Shown here: positions 48,482 to 57,900 of the stretch, in pieces | How the letters are laid out: each line of letters begins with the position of its first letter | Position numbering within the stretch: the first letter of the stretch is position 1 | Position numbers and translations under genes: made by a program | Assembly (NCBI RefSeq): GCF_001696685.1 | Contig: NZ_MBFG01000002.1 | Span: 49,700 to 113,699 of the forward strand | DNA: 64,000 nt | From: Nosocomiicoccus ampullae | Lineage (GTDB): Bacteria > Bacillota > Bacilli > Staphylococcales > Salinicoccaceae | Direction of reading: 5' to 3' | Notes under the pieces: model-generated | What the model saw: only the letters and a program-made list of their open reading frames with translations | What the model was told of the DNA's origin: nothing | Database searches by the model: none

Positions 48482-48931
48482 ATGAAGAAATTTAGCTATT
48501 TACTTATGATTTTAGGAGCTTTTACATTTGTTCTAGCTGCTTGCGGTAAAGAGGATAATGAAGAAGAACATGCTCATGCAGAACATGAAGAGAGTGGACA
48601 TAAGCATGGTGATCACGAACATGGATTTCATACAGAGGATTTTGATATGGAGTTCACGGAACTTGATGATGTAAAAGCAGGAGAAGAAAGTAAATTAGAA
48701 GTTAAAATCACATTTGATGAATCTGATTTAGAAGATGCTAGAGTTCGATATGAAATTTGGAAAGAAGATGACAAAGATAACACGGACTGGGTAAACACAG
48801 ATGAAGAGAATGCTGGAAACTACATAGCAGATTATGTTTTTGAAGAAGCAGCAACATATACTGTTCAAGTTCATGTAGAAGGTGAAGATGAGCTACACGA
48901 GCACAAAGAATATAAAGTCGAAGTGAAATAA
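48482..48931 (+). CDS. His-rich YtkA-like lipoprotein
   Basis: A 149-residue lipoprotein with signal peptide MKKFSYLLMILGAFTFVLAA and lipidated Cys at 21 (LAAC). The mature start is a His/Glu-rich stretch (EEHAHAEHEESGHKHGDHEHG) likely to bind metal ions. The rest is a beta-rich YtkA-like domain (LEVKITFDESDLEDARVRYE, YTVQVHVEGEDELHEHKEY). GGAGG precedes the ATG. YtkA-like proteins occur near copper or cytochrome oxidase genes; a metal-handling role is inferred. It is cargo of the mobile segment. Confidence 0.83.
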   Translation: MKKFSYLLMILGAFTFVLAACGKEDNEEEHAHAEHEESGHKHGDHEHGFHTEDFDMEFTELDDVKAGEESKLEVKITFDESDLEDARVRYEIWKEDDKDNTDWVNTDEENAGNYIADYVFEEAATYTVQVHVEGEDELHEHKEYKVEVK

Positions 48932-49000
48932 TATAATATCAGTATAAGGATATGAAGACCGCAACTAAGTTGCATGAACTGTACCCCATGTCAAGGACAT

Positions 49001-50020
49001 TCATTCGGACGGTTCTTCGATAATTTCTAATTTTCTAACCTCTGGAAATGCAGGTGGAGTAATCAAATCACCATATGGATAGACACCTGTTTGGTAATAC
49101 TGGTAATATTGAGTTGGTGGAAGCTTTGCGAGATTCCATTGTGGGCGGTCATTGTTGTAGTACTCCATATACGCATCAATGGCCGTTTTTACTTGTTCAA
49201 AAGTATCCATCAACGCAAAATTAATTGCGTCTTTCATGTGCACAAAAAATGACTCCTGTGGCGCATTATCCCAACAGTTCCCACGTCTAGACATAGACTG
49301 GATGATTGAATGTTTCTTTAATAAATTTTGAAACGATATACTTGTGAAGTGACTGCCTTGGTCTGAATGGATGAGTGTCTTATCGTGTAGATCTATCCCG
49401 TGATTCTCTACAAGATTTTCAACACACTCTAGCACAAATCTCATTTCTAGTGATTCACTCACTGTATAACTAAGGATTTCATTCGTATAAGCGTCCTTAA
49501 TCGTACATAGATACGCTGTTTTATTTCTACCATAAATACAGTACGTGATATCTGTAAGTAAAACACACCTTGGTCCATATGCTTTAAACTGACGTCGAAC
49601 GAAGTTTGGTTGTACACGTTTTGACAGCTCTGACTTCTGTTTGATTCTGTACGCTTTTCTTTTACGAATCCCACATTCTAAACCATACTTTTTCATTAAG
49701 CGTCGTACCTTTTTAAGGTTCATCAAATAACCCCATTGAAGAAGGAGCATATGAATCATACGTGCACCTTTGTCTTCTCCCATCATGTCAAAAGCAGCTT
49801 TGATAAGTGCATAGTCTTCAGTGTCTTGTGCGTGCTTTTGTGCTCTGTTAATACGTGTATTGCTTATCCAGTTATAATAACCACTTCTAGATACCTCTGC
49901 CTATTCACACATTTGTTTGATAGAGAGCACATTATCCCTTTTAATGTGTGTTGTATAAATGTGTTCAAACAGCCCATATTTTAGTGTTTCTTCTTTGTGA
50001 CAGAGTTCATTATATCTCGT
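49001..50020 (-). pseudogene. IS3-family transposase OrfB, nonsense-broken
   Basis: The integrase core is present: LLTDITYCIYGRNKTAYLC with the first Asp, HSDQGSHFTSISFQ with the second, and GNCWDNAPQESFFVHMK with the Glu. The full frame starts upstream near 50020 (YNELCHKEETLKYGLFEHIY), but a TAG at 49911-49913 falls in MCE-stop-AEVSRSGYYNWI, where the family usually has Trp. The downstream part, open from 49786, lacks the N-terminal helical region. Confidence 0.88.
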
Positions 50021-50034
50021 TTTTTTTTAAGGAA

Positions 50035-50364
50035 TTAAGCTTCTTGTATTAAAAAAGTATTTTCAGCTCTAAGCTCTGCCATTTCTCGGCTAATTGTTTT
50101 ATTTGGATTTTCTTCAACTAACTCTTCCATAAGTTTTTTACATGCAGCCTTTACTTTTCTGACTCGATTACTCGTTAAAAGAGACTCAGGTATCCCAAGT
50201 ATTTTCATGGATTCCTTAGCAGTATATCCTTGTTTACATAGTCGATCTAACTCTTTATAGAAAACTCTGCCATAGGTTAATTGTTTATCAGAAACTCTTT
50301 CTAGGTATGGAGATTCTTTTAGTATCCTAATCTCTTCATCTGAATATGTGTTTTCATTTTTCAT
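50035..50364 (-). CDS. IS3-family transposase OrfA
   Basis: A 109-residue helix-turn-helix protein (SDEEIRILKESPYLERVSDK, then KESMKILGIPESLLTSNRVR and a leucine-zipper-like LVEENPNKTISREMAELRAE). It stops at TAA just before a run of nine A, where IS3 elements normally shift by -1 into orfB, so the usual fusion protein cannot be made from this copy. The overlapping plus-strand frame at 50367 is not credible. Confidence 0.8.
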   Translation of the reverse strand: MKNENTYSDEEIRILKESPYLERVSDKQLTYGRVFYKELDRLCKQGYTAKESMKILGIPESLLTSNRVRKVKAACKKLMEELVEENPNKTISREMAELRAENTFLIQEA

Positions 50365-50587
50365 AATTGCACCCCTTACGTTTTATTTTTATACTCTCAC
50401 ACTGTCCACTCAACTTTCACCTTAAAACCCTAATGTCCATTCAAAAATTACTTTCTAACTTAGATGTCCAGTGTTTTTTCAAGCGTCCAGTGTATAGGGT
50501 ACAGTATAGACGGACGAAGGGTATTTTCCTCCTTGCTTTTTCAGAAGATACTCGACTGGCTGCGGTGGAAGGTGGCCGGCTTTCTTC

Positions 50588-51235
50588 TCAAGTCGTAGAA
50601 AATGATTGCAATTCTCGGCTTTTAAATAATATTTCTCTGGCACGTGTTCCTCCAAAATCTGCCACGAGGAAGATACGTCTTCTTCTTTGAGGAAGTGTGT
50701 TCTTTCCCCAATATCGGGTATCCAACACGCGCCAGTACACATCAATTTCATTCCCTCGGACAATTCCTCCTTTTGCCCAGACTCCAGAAGTAGGCATTGG
50801 AATTTCGGTATTTGTGAACGACTCCAGGCCGGCTTTAAAATCCAACCTGTTATTTGATGAAAAAGCTCCCATGACGTTTTCCCAAACAGCGATAACTGGA
50901 TATGCTCCATTCGTTGCACACCTCATTTCTTCGATAATTCGTATCGGATGATAAAATAAACTAGATTGACTTCCTGTAAGACCTTCTCGTTTACCGATAT
51001 TGGATAAGCTTTGACAGGGTGAACCAAAGGTAATGATATGGACAGGTGTTATTTTCCCACCATCTATTTTTGTAATATCTCCGAGATGGAGCATGTTAGA
51101 GAAATGGCGTGTTGTAATAGATGCAGGTGCTTTCTCTATTTCACTTGCCCATGTCGGACTAATTCCATAACGAGAAGCGGAGAGGGGGAAGACGCCGATT
51201 CCATCAAAAAGACTTCCTAATGTTAGAACAGTCAT
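50588..51235 (-). pseudogene. C5-cytosine DNA methyltransferase, C-terminally truncated
   Basis: The N-terminal catalytic part is clear: motif I LGSLFDGIGVFPL, motif IV FGSPCQSLSN with the catalytic Cys, motif VI AVWENVMGAF and motif VIII LPQRRRRIFLVADFGG. After 215 residues the frame ends, and the remaining motifs (IX, X) are missing. A second frame over 50479-50600 may be a shifted continuation, and the IS3 end lies at 50508. It was probably a phage or mobile-element methylase, now inactive. GAGGTG precedes the ATG at 51235. Confidence 0.82.
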
Positions 51236-51261
51236 ATTTCACCTCTACTCTTTATTTTTAA

Positions 51262-51300
51262 GCATAAAAAAAGACGCTCATTTTAATTGAACGTCTAAAA
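51262..51300. terminator. Terminator-like hairpin between erm and the methylase
   Basis: The stem AGACG-C-TC / GA-A-CGTCT (51272-51296) is flanked by A-rich and T-rich sides and could act in both directions. A second inverted repeat, GGATAGCA / TGCTATCC, lies at about 51351-51378, closer to the erm stop. Confidence 0.6.
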
Positions 51301-51448
51301 ATTATAGGATCTATTAAGTTAAAATATAGTTTCTAATCTCAAAAAGCAACGGGATAGCAGCTAAATGGTATGCTATCCTGCTAATGATTAAAGGTTAATT
51401 TTTTCTAATAATAATCATGTTATTTCATGCTCTTAATTTTTATCAAGT

Positions 51449-52245
<797 letters not shown>

Positions 52246-52248
<3 letters not shown>

Positions 52249-52391
52249 AAATTTCAAGTTTAAGTTAGCCACTTGAAAATAGTTATTTCAGTAAATTTCA
52301 CAAAGTTATATTGTACGCTTTCTTACAGTCTTTTGCTTGACGTGGGTATGGGCAAGATATCCGCAAAGCGGGATGTGTGGTGGATGTTTGC
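52246..52391. repeat. 146-bp direct repeat, right copy (solo IS30 end)
   Basis: It is identical to 46336-46481. It holds the IS30 left end and the start of the internal stem but not the second half of that stem or the transposase. It is a remnant end and the right border of the erm-bearing segment. Confidence 0.95.
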
Positions 52392-52460
52392 AGATACCTT
52401 TTCCAAACAGCAGTCGAAAAATTCGGTGGCAAACAAGCTGCTTGTAAAGTCTTTAGTTAA
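52392..52460 (+). pseudogene. C-terminal remnant of an unknown gene
   Basis: Directly after the 146-bp repeat, a frame of 22 codons reads RYLFQTAVEKFGG and ends KQAACKVFS then TAA. It reads like the tail of a globular protein whose 5' part was removed at the IS junction. It lies 15 bp before the next small gene and may have been its operon partner. No family recognised. Confidence 0.45.
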
Positions 52461-52475
52461 GGTGAGCATTACTTT

Positions 52476-52655
52476 ATGAACAAAAGAAAAAATCATTTAA
52501 AAGTAGTTTCATGGATAATATTAGTAATATTTATTGATGTAATACTATTCTCGTTTTTACCTGATTCTAATTGGTTAGAAATATTATTTAGTTTCTCTAC
52601 TATCATGATCGTAGGTGCACTAGGAGTAACTATAATTTTAAAAATATTTGATTAA
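52476..52655 (+). CDS. Small membrane protein, 59 residues
   Basis: The ATG at 52476 follows AAGGTGAG by about 9 bases. The protein has a basic start (MNKRKNHLK) and two predicted transmembrane helices: VVSWIILVIFIDVILFSFL, and a second from ILFSFSTIMIVGALGVTIIL. The loop between is PDSNWLE. It does not match a family I know. Two helices and a basic start are seen in immunity proteins and small transporter subunits, but no function is claimed. It overlaps the tail of the mobile segment. Confidence 0.65.
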   Translation: MNKRKNHLKVVSWIILVIFIDVILFSFLPDSNWLEILFSFSTIMIVGALGVTIILKIFD

Positions 52656-52714
52656 TTTTTATTCCTGTTTACACCTGGTGTGACCAACAGCGAAGCAAGA
52701 TAAAAAAGCTGTAG

Positions 52715-52753
52715 AATGACTTGAGAACAAACGACCTCAAGTCATTCGAATTT
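52715..52753 (+). terminator. Terminator after the small membrane protein gene
   Basis: The stem AATGACTTGAG / CTCAAGTCATT (52715-52725 with 52736-52746) is followed by CGAATTTTTA. Confidence 0.8.
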
Positions 52754-52994
52754 TTAGTATGTTTATGTTCGATATTCTAGAAAAACTTTCTCATAATGAT
52801 AGCATCCTTAAATCTTTACAACATTTGCATGTTGCCTCTCCATATTTATTTCGATTTTATAGACATTCATGACAAAAGGCCCATATTAGGTCTTATACAC
52901 TCAATTTTATGATTTTTAAGGAAATTTATCCTTTAGATGATTAAAAACCTTATTTCACTGATTAAGATCAGGACACCACGCTGTTCATCACTCT

Positions 52995-53179
52995 TATTTA
53001 CAAAAATGATCCGGGAATACTGAAATTTGTTAAATATATCCGGATAATTAACAAAGAATCGGAATTTTGCCTCGTTTTTGTTAGATAAAAAATTATATTT
53101 AACAAAAATCGATCGCCTTAGACGAAATATGTTAAATATATCCGGATATCTAACAGAATCACGATTTTTTTGTTAATTA
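52995..53179. repeat. Palindromic repeat element, copy E
   Basis: A 185-bp copy in the orientation opposite to A-C. Boxes lie at 53028-53053, 53079-53104 and 53130-53155, spacers are 25 bp, and a 15-bp spacer leads to half-box TGTTAATTA at 53171. The other end is TATTTACA at 52995. It is the first unit of a 276-bp tandem repeat (E, F, G). Confidence 0.9.
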
Positions 53180-53270
53180 TAATTTTACGACGTTATCTAA
53201 TTACTCTTTATAAGATAAAACACTCTTATTTGCCCCGTTAACTGCAGGACACCATGCTTTTCATCCCCCT

Positions 53271-53455
53271 TATTTACAAAAATGATCCGGGAATACTGGA
53301 ATTTGTTAGATATATCCGGATAATGAACAAAAAATCGGAATTTTGCCTCGTTTTTGTTAGATAAAAAATTATATTTAACAAAAAGTGATCGCCTTAGACG
53401 AAATATGTTAAATATATCCGGATATCTAACAGAATCACGATTTTTTTGTTAAATA
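53271..53455. repeat. Palindromic repeat element, copy F
   Basis: Boxes at 53304-53329 (last arm mutated to GAACA), 53355-53380 and 53406-53431. End half-boxes are TATTTACA at 53271 and TGTTAAATA at 53447. It starts exactly 276 bp after E, with a 91-bp gene-free linker between, and differs from E by only scattered substitutions. Confidence 0.9.
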
Positions 53456-53546
53456 TAATTTTACGATGTTGTCTAATTACCCTTTACAAGATAAAACACT
53501 CTTATTTGCCCCGTTAACTGCAGGACACCATGCTTTTCATCACTCT

Positions 53547-53730
53547 TATTTACAAATTTGTACCTTGGATGCTGGAATTTGTTAAATATATCCGGATAAT
53601 TAACAAAAAATCGGAATTATGCGCTCTTCTTGTTAGATAAAAAATTATATTTAACAAAAAGTGATTAATTCGGACGAAATATGTTAAATATATCCGGATA
53701 TCTAACAAAATCACGATTTTTTGTTAAATA
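53547..53730. repeat. Palindromic repeat element, copy G
   Basis: Boxes at 53580-53605, 53631-53656 and 53682-53707. The last short spacer is 14 bp. It starts 276 bp after F. Its left flank (CCTTGGATGCTGGAATT) matches the flank of copy D at 46 kb rather than that of E. The stretch 52754-53833 otherwise holds no gene. Confidence 0.9.
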
Positions 53731-53833
53731 TAATTTCGAAATGTTGTCTTATTACTCTTTCATCACTCAAAAACCCCTATCTCCACAAAACTCCTGTAAA
53801 CTATAAGTAACATTTTGATCGAGGAGAGATATT

Positions 53834-54604
53834 ATGGATGCCTATGAAATTCGTAAACAGATTCGTAATGGCCGACATAAGAATACGACGTCTGGCTTAG
53901 CAAATGATAACGTGCAGGCGAATCTTGTTGTGCTACCTAAATCGTATGCATTTGATTTTTTACTATATGCACTTCGCAATCCAACACCCATTCCGATTAT
54001 TGAAGTGCTCGAAGATGGTAAGTGTAACAGCCGCTTCGCAAAGGATTCGGATATTCGTACTGATATTCCATTTTATAACATTTATAAAAACGGAACGCTC
54101 GTCGACACCGTCGAAGACGTAACAGACATTTGGCAAGATGATTTTGTTTCATTTTTAATCGGATGTAGCTTTACTTTCGAAGACGCGCTAATGAAAGGCG
54201 ATATCTCGCTTAAGCATATTGAACAACATAAAAACGTCGCGATGTATAAAACGAACATCCCAACAGAGCGTGCAGGTATTTTTCATGGTAATATGGTCGT
54301 TTCAATGCGCCCGATTAAAAAGAATCTAGTTGATAAAGCAATCGAGATTACATCTCAGTTTAAAAATATGCATGGAGGTCCGGTTCATGTCGGAGATCCA
54401 CGTGCAATTGGGATCGAAGATATTACAAAACCTGATTACGGTGATTCGATTGATATTGCAGACGATGAAGTACCAGTATTTTGGGGATGTGGAGTCACTC
54501 CACAAAACGCAATTTTACAAGCGAAACCTTCGATTATGATTAGCCATAAACCAGGGCATATGTTTATTACTGACATTAATAACGAGGCGTTTAAAGAAGA
54601 ATAA
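53834..54604 (+). CDS. DUF1445 putative hydro-lyase (YcsI type)
   Basis: A 256-residue cytosolic protein of the YcsI/DUF1445 family, whose animal relatives act as D-glutamate cyclases; the bacterial substrate is not settled. Conserved stretches are IRNGRHKNTTSGLANDNVQA near the start, FLIGCSFTFEDAL, RPIKKNLVDKAIEITSQF, GGPVHVGDPRAIGI and PVFWGCGVTPQNAI. GAGGAGAG precedes the ATG. It lies between the repeat array and the convergent ribokinase gene. Confidence 0.88.
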   Translation: MDAYEIRKQIRNGRHKNTTSGLANDNVQANLVVLPKSYAFDFLLYALRNPTPIPIIEVLEDGKCNSRFAKDSDIRTDIPFYNIYKNGTLVDTVEDVTDIWQDDFVSFLIGCSFTFEDALMKGDISLKHIEQHKNVAMYKTNIPTERAGIFHGNMVVSMRPIKKNLVDKAIEITSQFKNMHGGPVHVGDPRAIGIEDITKPDYGDSIDIADDEVPVFWGCGVTPQNAILQAKPSIMISHKPGHMFITDINNEAFKEE

Positions 54605-54609
54605 AAAAT

Positions 54610-54678
54610 GAGTCCTATTTTGAAACTTCTATCCGTTTGGCTATCAAAACCAACCATTCGAGAGTTCAAATAGGACTC
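54610..54678. terminator. Long bidirectional hairpin between the hydro-lyase-like gene and rbsK
   Basis: The stem GAGTCCTATTTTGAA with TTCAAATAGGACTC (one bulge) closes a 40-base loop. It is flanked by A-rich bases on the left and CGTACTTTTTATA on the right, so it probably ends both convergent genes. The loop is longer than usual. Confidence 0.7.
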
Positions 54679-54696
54679 GTACTTTTTATAATGCAT

Positions 54697-55593
54697 TTAG
54701 TTTTTATGCTTTGCTTCTAATATTGCTAAAACTTCTTCGCGCGTCGGCATTCCACTTTGCGCGCCGAATTTCGTAACACTCAGTGCACCTGATGCGTTCG
54801 CAAATCGTAAACTTTCTTTCAAACCTTTTCCGCGTGCGAGTTCACTTACAAGTGCGCCGTTAAAAGTGTCTCCTGCTCCTGTCGTATCGACAACTTCTGC
54901 TTTAAAACTTCCGATACTTACTTCTTTTTTATCTTCATAATAAAAACAACCATTCGAACCGTTCGTCACGATAATTTTGTCGATATAATCATCCATTAAA
55001 TTTGAGTGGTAGGACTTTAACTGATCCAGCTCGATTTTGTTCGGTGTGATGTATGTACATGCGTCTAAAATGTTGTCCGTGAGTGCCGATGCTGGCGCTG
55101 GATTCACTATTAACGGCACATCGTTTTCTTTACAAATTGTCGCGAGATAATCGACTGTTTCGATTGGAATTTCTAGCTGTGTTAACACGTAATCACTATC
55201 GATTACTTTATCTTTATGTACTTCTAAAAATTCAGGTGTTACGTGTGAGTTTGCACCAGGCACGATAATAATCGAGTTGTCTTTGTCAGCAAGTGTAATA
55301 CACGCAAGCCCTGTCGATACGTTTTTAACAGGTGTTTCATCAACAAAGGTAATTCCGCGCGACTTAAAGTTTTCTAGAATCTCTTTACCGTAAACGTCGT
55401 ATCCAATTCTACCGATAAACGTCACGTCACTTCCGAGTTCTCTCGCTGCTACTGCTTGGTTCGCTCCTTTACCACCACACGTCGTCACAAAATCATTACC
55501 AATAACCGTCTCTCCTGTTTTCGGAACGATATCTGTCGTAACGACGAGATCCATATTCAAACTCCCAACGACCGTAATCTTTGGAATTGTCAT
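54697..55593 (-). CDS. rbsK: Ribokinase
   Basis: A PfkB-family sugar kinase of 298 residues that phosphorylates D-ribose. VVGSLNMDLVV lies at the start, GGKGANQAVAARELG near 38-52 (substrate binding) and the catalytic anion hole DTTGAGDTFNGAL near 240. No rbsD or ribose transporter genes are adjacent, so the substrate is inferred from family similarity. It lies within the non-core insertion between ispE and veg. Confidence 0.88.
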   Translation of the reverse strand: MTIPKITVVGSLNMDLVVTTDIVPKTGETVIGNDFVTTCGGKGANQAVAARELGSDVTFIGRIGYDVYGKEILENFKSRGITFVDETPVKNVSTGLACITLADKDNSIIIVPGANSHVTPEFLEVHKDKVIDSDYVLTQLEIPIETVDYLATICKENDVPLIVNPAPASALTDNILDACTYITPNKIELDQLKSYHSNLMDDYIDKIIVTNGSNGCFYYEDKKEVSIGSFKAEVVDTTGAGDTFNGALVSELARGKGLKESLRFANASGALSVTKFGAQSGMPTREEVLAILEAKHKN

Positions 55594-55797
55594 TGATTAT
55601 CATCCTTAGCTTTTACAAATTTTATTCGTTTATATGATTCTAACAGTATAAAACAAACAATTAAAAGTCGATAGTTATACGAGACATAATAGAGATAATA
55701 TCGATAACAGAAAGTCGTATTGATTTCATTTATTTATTTCGTATTATATAAAATAAAGTTATAATAATATAAATTAAATTAAAAAGAAATTATTTTA

Positions 55798-55980
55798 ATG
55801 GAGTGGAAAACATTCCCTTTCTATAACTTATTTTTACTTGTTGGTCTTGGAATTTACTTATCAGTTTACGGCTTCTATCTTTCTGAGGGAAAGTTTGCTT
55901 ATTCTGTTGCACTTTATGGTGCACTATTGATTTCACATGGTATCTGTAGCCGCATCCTCATGAGCAACAAGTTCAAATAA
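55798..55980 (+). CDS. Small membrane protein, 60 residues
   Basis: The frame encodes two hydrophobic helices, FYNLFLLVGLGIYLSVYGFY and AYSVALYGALLISHG, with a basic C-terminus SNKFK. No clear ribosome site precedes the ATG (AAAAAGAAAT is 7-16 bases upstream), which lowers confidence. Its flanks are AT-rich. No family recognised; it resembles the small helical membrane proteins common in staphylococci. Confidence 0.6.
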   Translation: MEWKTFPFYNLFLLVGLGIYLSVYGFYLSEGKFAYSVALYGALLISHGICSRILMSNKFK

Positions 55981-55983
55981 AAA

Positions 55984-56006
55984 ACTACACATCATTGATG
56001 TGCAGT
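55984..56006 (-). terminator. Terminator after veg
   Basis: The stem ACT-A-CACAT / ATGTG-C-AGT is followed on the minus strand by TTTTTTA, 16 bp after the veg stop. It also faces the small plus-strand gene. Confidence 0.65.
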
Positions 56007-56022
56007 TCTATAATTTAAGTAT

Positions 56023-56310
56023 TTAGTTTGCCACTTCTTCGTCTTCAATCAATACAAGCTTCTCTGTCTTGTCCTCATTGAAAACTGTGACTTCTACATG
56101 TTTAGTCAAGATGTCTGAGTATGAATATGATACGCATTCAAAATTATGTTTTTCTGGATCGAGCTCGACGATGAAGATTGCTGGATGTGTTTCTCTTAAC
56201 ACACCTTTTCGTCTTACGATTGTTCGTCTACCGCCTTGTGCTTCAAGTAATACTGGATTTCCTACTTCGTCTTCTAAGATTCCTCTTATATCTCTCAATG
56301 TCTTTGCCAT
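56023..56310 (-). CDS. veg: Veg family protein
   Basis: A 95-residue protein of the Veg (DUF1021) family, starting MAKTLRDIRGILEDEVGNPV with AQGGRRTIVRRKGVL and a beta-barrel-like C-terminus. In Bacillus, Veg stimulates biofilm gene expression; its role here is not known. It has a strong promoter of its own and lies just downstream of rsmA. In relatives ispE follows directly; here the insertion does. Confidence 0.93.
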   Translation of the reverse strand: MAKTLRDIRGILEDEVGNPVLLEAQGGRRTIVRRKGVLRETHPAIFIVELDPEKHNFECVSYSYSDILTKHVEVTVFNEDKTEKLVLIEDEEVAN

Positions 56311-56340
56311 AGTTCATCCACCCTTATCTTTACTTATCTT

Positions 56341-56369
56341 ATTGTACCATTTTTTCACAATTTAGTCAA
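56341..56369 (-). promoter_or_regulatory. veg promoter
   Basis: On the minus strand -35 TTGACT (56364-56369) and -10 TACAAT (56341-56346) are exactly 17 bp apart, about 30 bp before the start codon. It is a near-consensus vegetative sigma-A promoter. Confidence 0.85.
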
Positions 56370-56419
56370 TTTATTTTAAAAAGATACGGGTTTAGACTAT
56401 ACATTGAGATTCATATTTG

Positions 56420-57310
56420 TTAAAATTTAAGATTACTATTTTTGAAGCTTTCATAAATACGTGCGTATTCTTGTTTTGACAAGCTTTCACCGCGTCTTTT
56501 CGGATCGATTTCAGCGGCTTCTAACATCGCTAATATGTCTTCTTTTTTCTTTTTCCCGTCTTTAAATAAGCTTTGATAGTTATTGTATATCGTCTTTCTT
56601 CTCATGACGAACGCACCACGCGTCAGTTTAAAGAATGTTTCTTCATCGTCTACTTTGACAGGAGGATTTTCGTGTCTCACGAGTTCTACGACGATCGAGT
56701 CAACGTTTGGTGGTGGCATAAACACTGTTTTTGGTACGTTTTGAATGATTTTAGCTTCTGTATAGTACTGAATCGCAATCGATAAAGAACCATAACTCTT
56801 GCTACTCGGTGACGCACTTAGACGTTCACCGACTTCTTTTTGCATCATCGTGTAAAAGCGTGAAATCTCTTTATGATACATTAAAAAGTTCATAAGAATC
56901 GGTGTCGTAATATAATACGGTAAGTTTGCGACGACGATAACTTCTTTTACGTCAGAGAATTCCTCTTTAATGACCTTTCCAATATCAGCCTGTAAGACGT
57001 CTTCATGGATGATTTTAATGTTGTCATATGGACTTAACGTGTCGTTAAGCACTGGAATCAGGCGATCGTCGATTTCAAATGCGACGACTTTTTTAGCCAC
57101 TTTTGCAAGCTGTTCAGTCAGTGACCCAATCCCTGGACCTACTTCAATAACACCGATGTCGTCGTTAATTCTCGCTTTTTTTAACACTTCTTGTATAATA
57201 TTTCTGTCGATTAAAAAATTCTGTCCTAAACTTTTTTTCGTGCTAAAGTTATACTTTTCAACGATTTCTTTTGTACGACCAATTGTTGCGATGTCTTTCA
57301 TCTCTATCAT
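56420..57310 (-). CDS. rsmA: 16S rRNA dimethyladenosine transferase
   Basis: RsmA (KsgA) dimethylates A1518 and A1519 of 16S rRNA late in 30S assembly. In the 296-residue protein: [15 protein letters not shown], the SAM loop [17 protein letters not shown] and catalytic [10 protein letters not shown]. It belongs to the same fold as the Erm protein at 51449 but is the housekeeping enzyme. It overlaps rnmV by 4 bp. Confidence 0.97.
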   Translation of the reverse strand: MIEMKDIATIGRTKEIVEKYNFSTKKSLGQNFLIDRNIIQEVLKKARINDDIGVIEVGPGIGSLTEQLAKVAKKVVAFEIDDRLIPVLNDTLSPYDNIKIIHEDVLQADIGKVIKEEFSDVKEVIVVANLPYYITTPILMNFLMYHKEISRFYTMMQKEVGERLSASPSSKSYGSLSIAIQYYTEAKIIQNVPKTVFMPPPNVDSIVVELVRHENPPVKVDDEETFFKLTRGAFVMRRKTIYNNYQSLFKDGKKKKEDILAMLEAAEIDPKRRGESLSKQEYARIYESFKNSNLKF

Positions 57311-57855
57311 TCCTTATAATCTTTTAAAGCGTCTAAAATCAACTCTTTTTGAATGTTATATCGGTTAAATTTTTGACGCATACTATTTGCATTCGCGTAT
57401 CCTATGTTTAGCTTCTCTGCCACGTGATGGCGTCTTTTTTTAGAATCTGGTTGCCCGGATAACTGTAAGTCGATCATGTCACTTTTTGTTATCGTTTCGA
57501 CTTCAGTTTTAGCACTCGTCACGACTCTTTTTAGCGCATCTTTTAAATCTTCGGGCGATGCATTTTCAACGCCGATTTTCCCTCGTTTGTTTTTGGCTTT
57601 GTTACGACTGATGAACGCCTCTTTAATATTTGGAAATCGTTCAAGTATCGTATTTCGAATCTTTTGTCCGGGGTAATCTGGATCTGTAAATATAATTGCA
57701 CCACGTGTATTTAATGCGACTTCGATTTCATCGAGTGTTCGTTTGTTTATTGCTGAGCCGTTCGTTTCAATAGTCTCACAATCAAACACCTCATTTAAAC
57801 GACGTGTGTCGTCTCGGCCTTCAACGATAATGACCTCTCGTATGTATGGTTTCAC
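57307..57855 (-). CDS. rnmV: Ribonuclease M5
   Basis: RNase M5 matures 5S rRNA with ribosomal protein L18. The 182-residue protein has a Toprim domain ([14 protein letters not shown], then [12 protein letters not shown]) and a C-terminal RNA-binding part. The GTG at 57855 follows GGAAG by seven bases. The longer frame to 57888 starts inside the tatD terminator and is not supported. It overlaps rsmA by 4 bp. Confidence 0.95.
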   Translation of the reverse strand: MKPYIREVIIVEGRDDTRRLNEVFDCETIETNGSAINKRTLDEIEVALNTRGAIIFTDPDYPGQKIRNTILERFPNIKEAFISRNKAKNKRGKIGVENASPEDLKDALKRVVTSAKTEVETITKSDMIDLQLSGQPDSKKRRHHVAEKLNIGYANANSMRQKFNRYNIQKELILDALKDYKE

Positions 57856-57875
57856 TATAATTCTTCCTTTTAAGA

Positions 57876-57898
57876 AAAACAGGGGCATTATAGCCCCT
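57876..57898 (-). terminator. Terminator between tatD and rnmV
   Basis: Stem AGGGGC / GCCCCT (57881-57886 with 57893-57898), then GTTTTTC on the minus strand, directly after the tatD stop. Confidence 0.82.
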
Positions 57899-57900
57899 AT

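Larger units (their letters stand above)
48975..50508 (-). mobile_element. IS3-family (IS150-like) insertion sequence, decayed
   Basis: The left end reads TGAACTGTACCCCATGTCAA near 48975. The right end near 50485-50508 is its imperfect inverted copy (TATACTGTACCC on the minus strand). Between them lie an orfA/orfB pair on the minus strand with inactivating stops. The right end abuts a truncated DNA methylase gene, so the element interrupted it. Confidence 0.8.
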
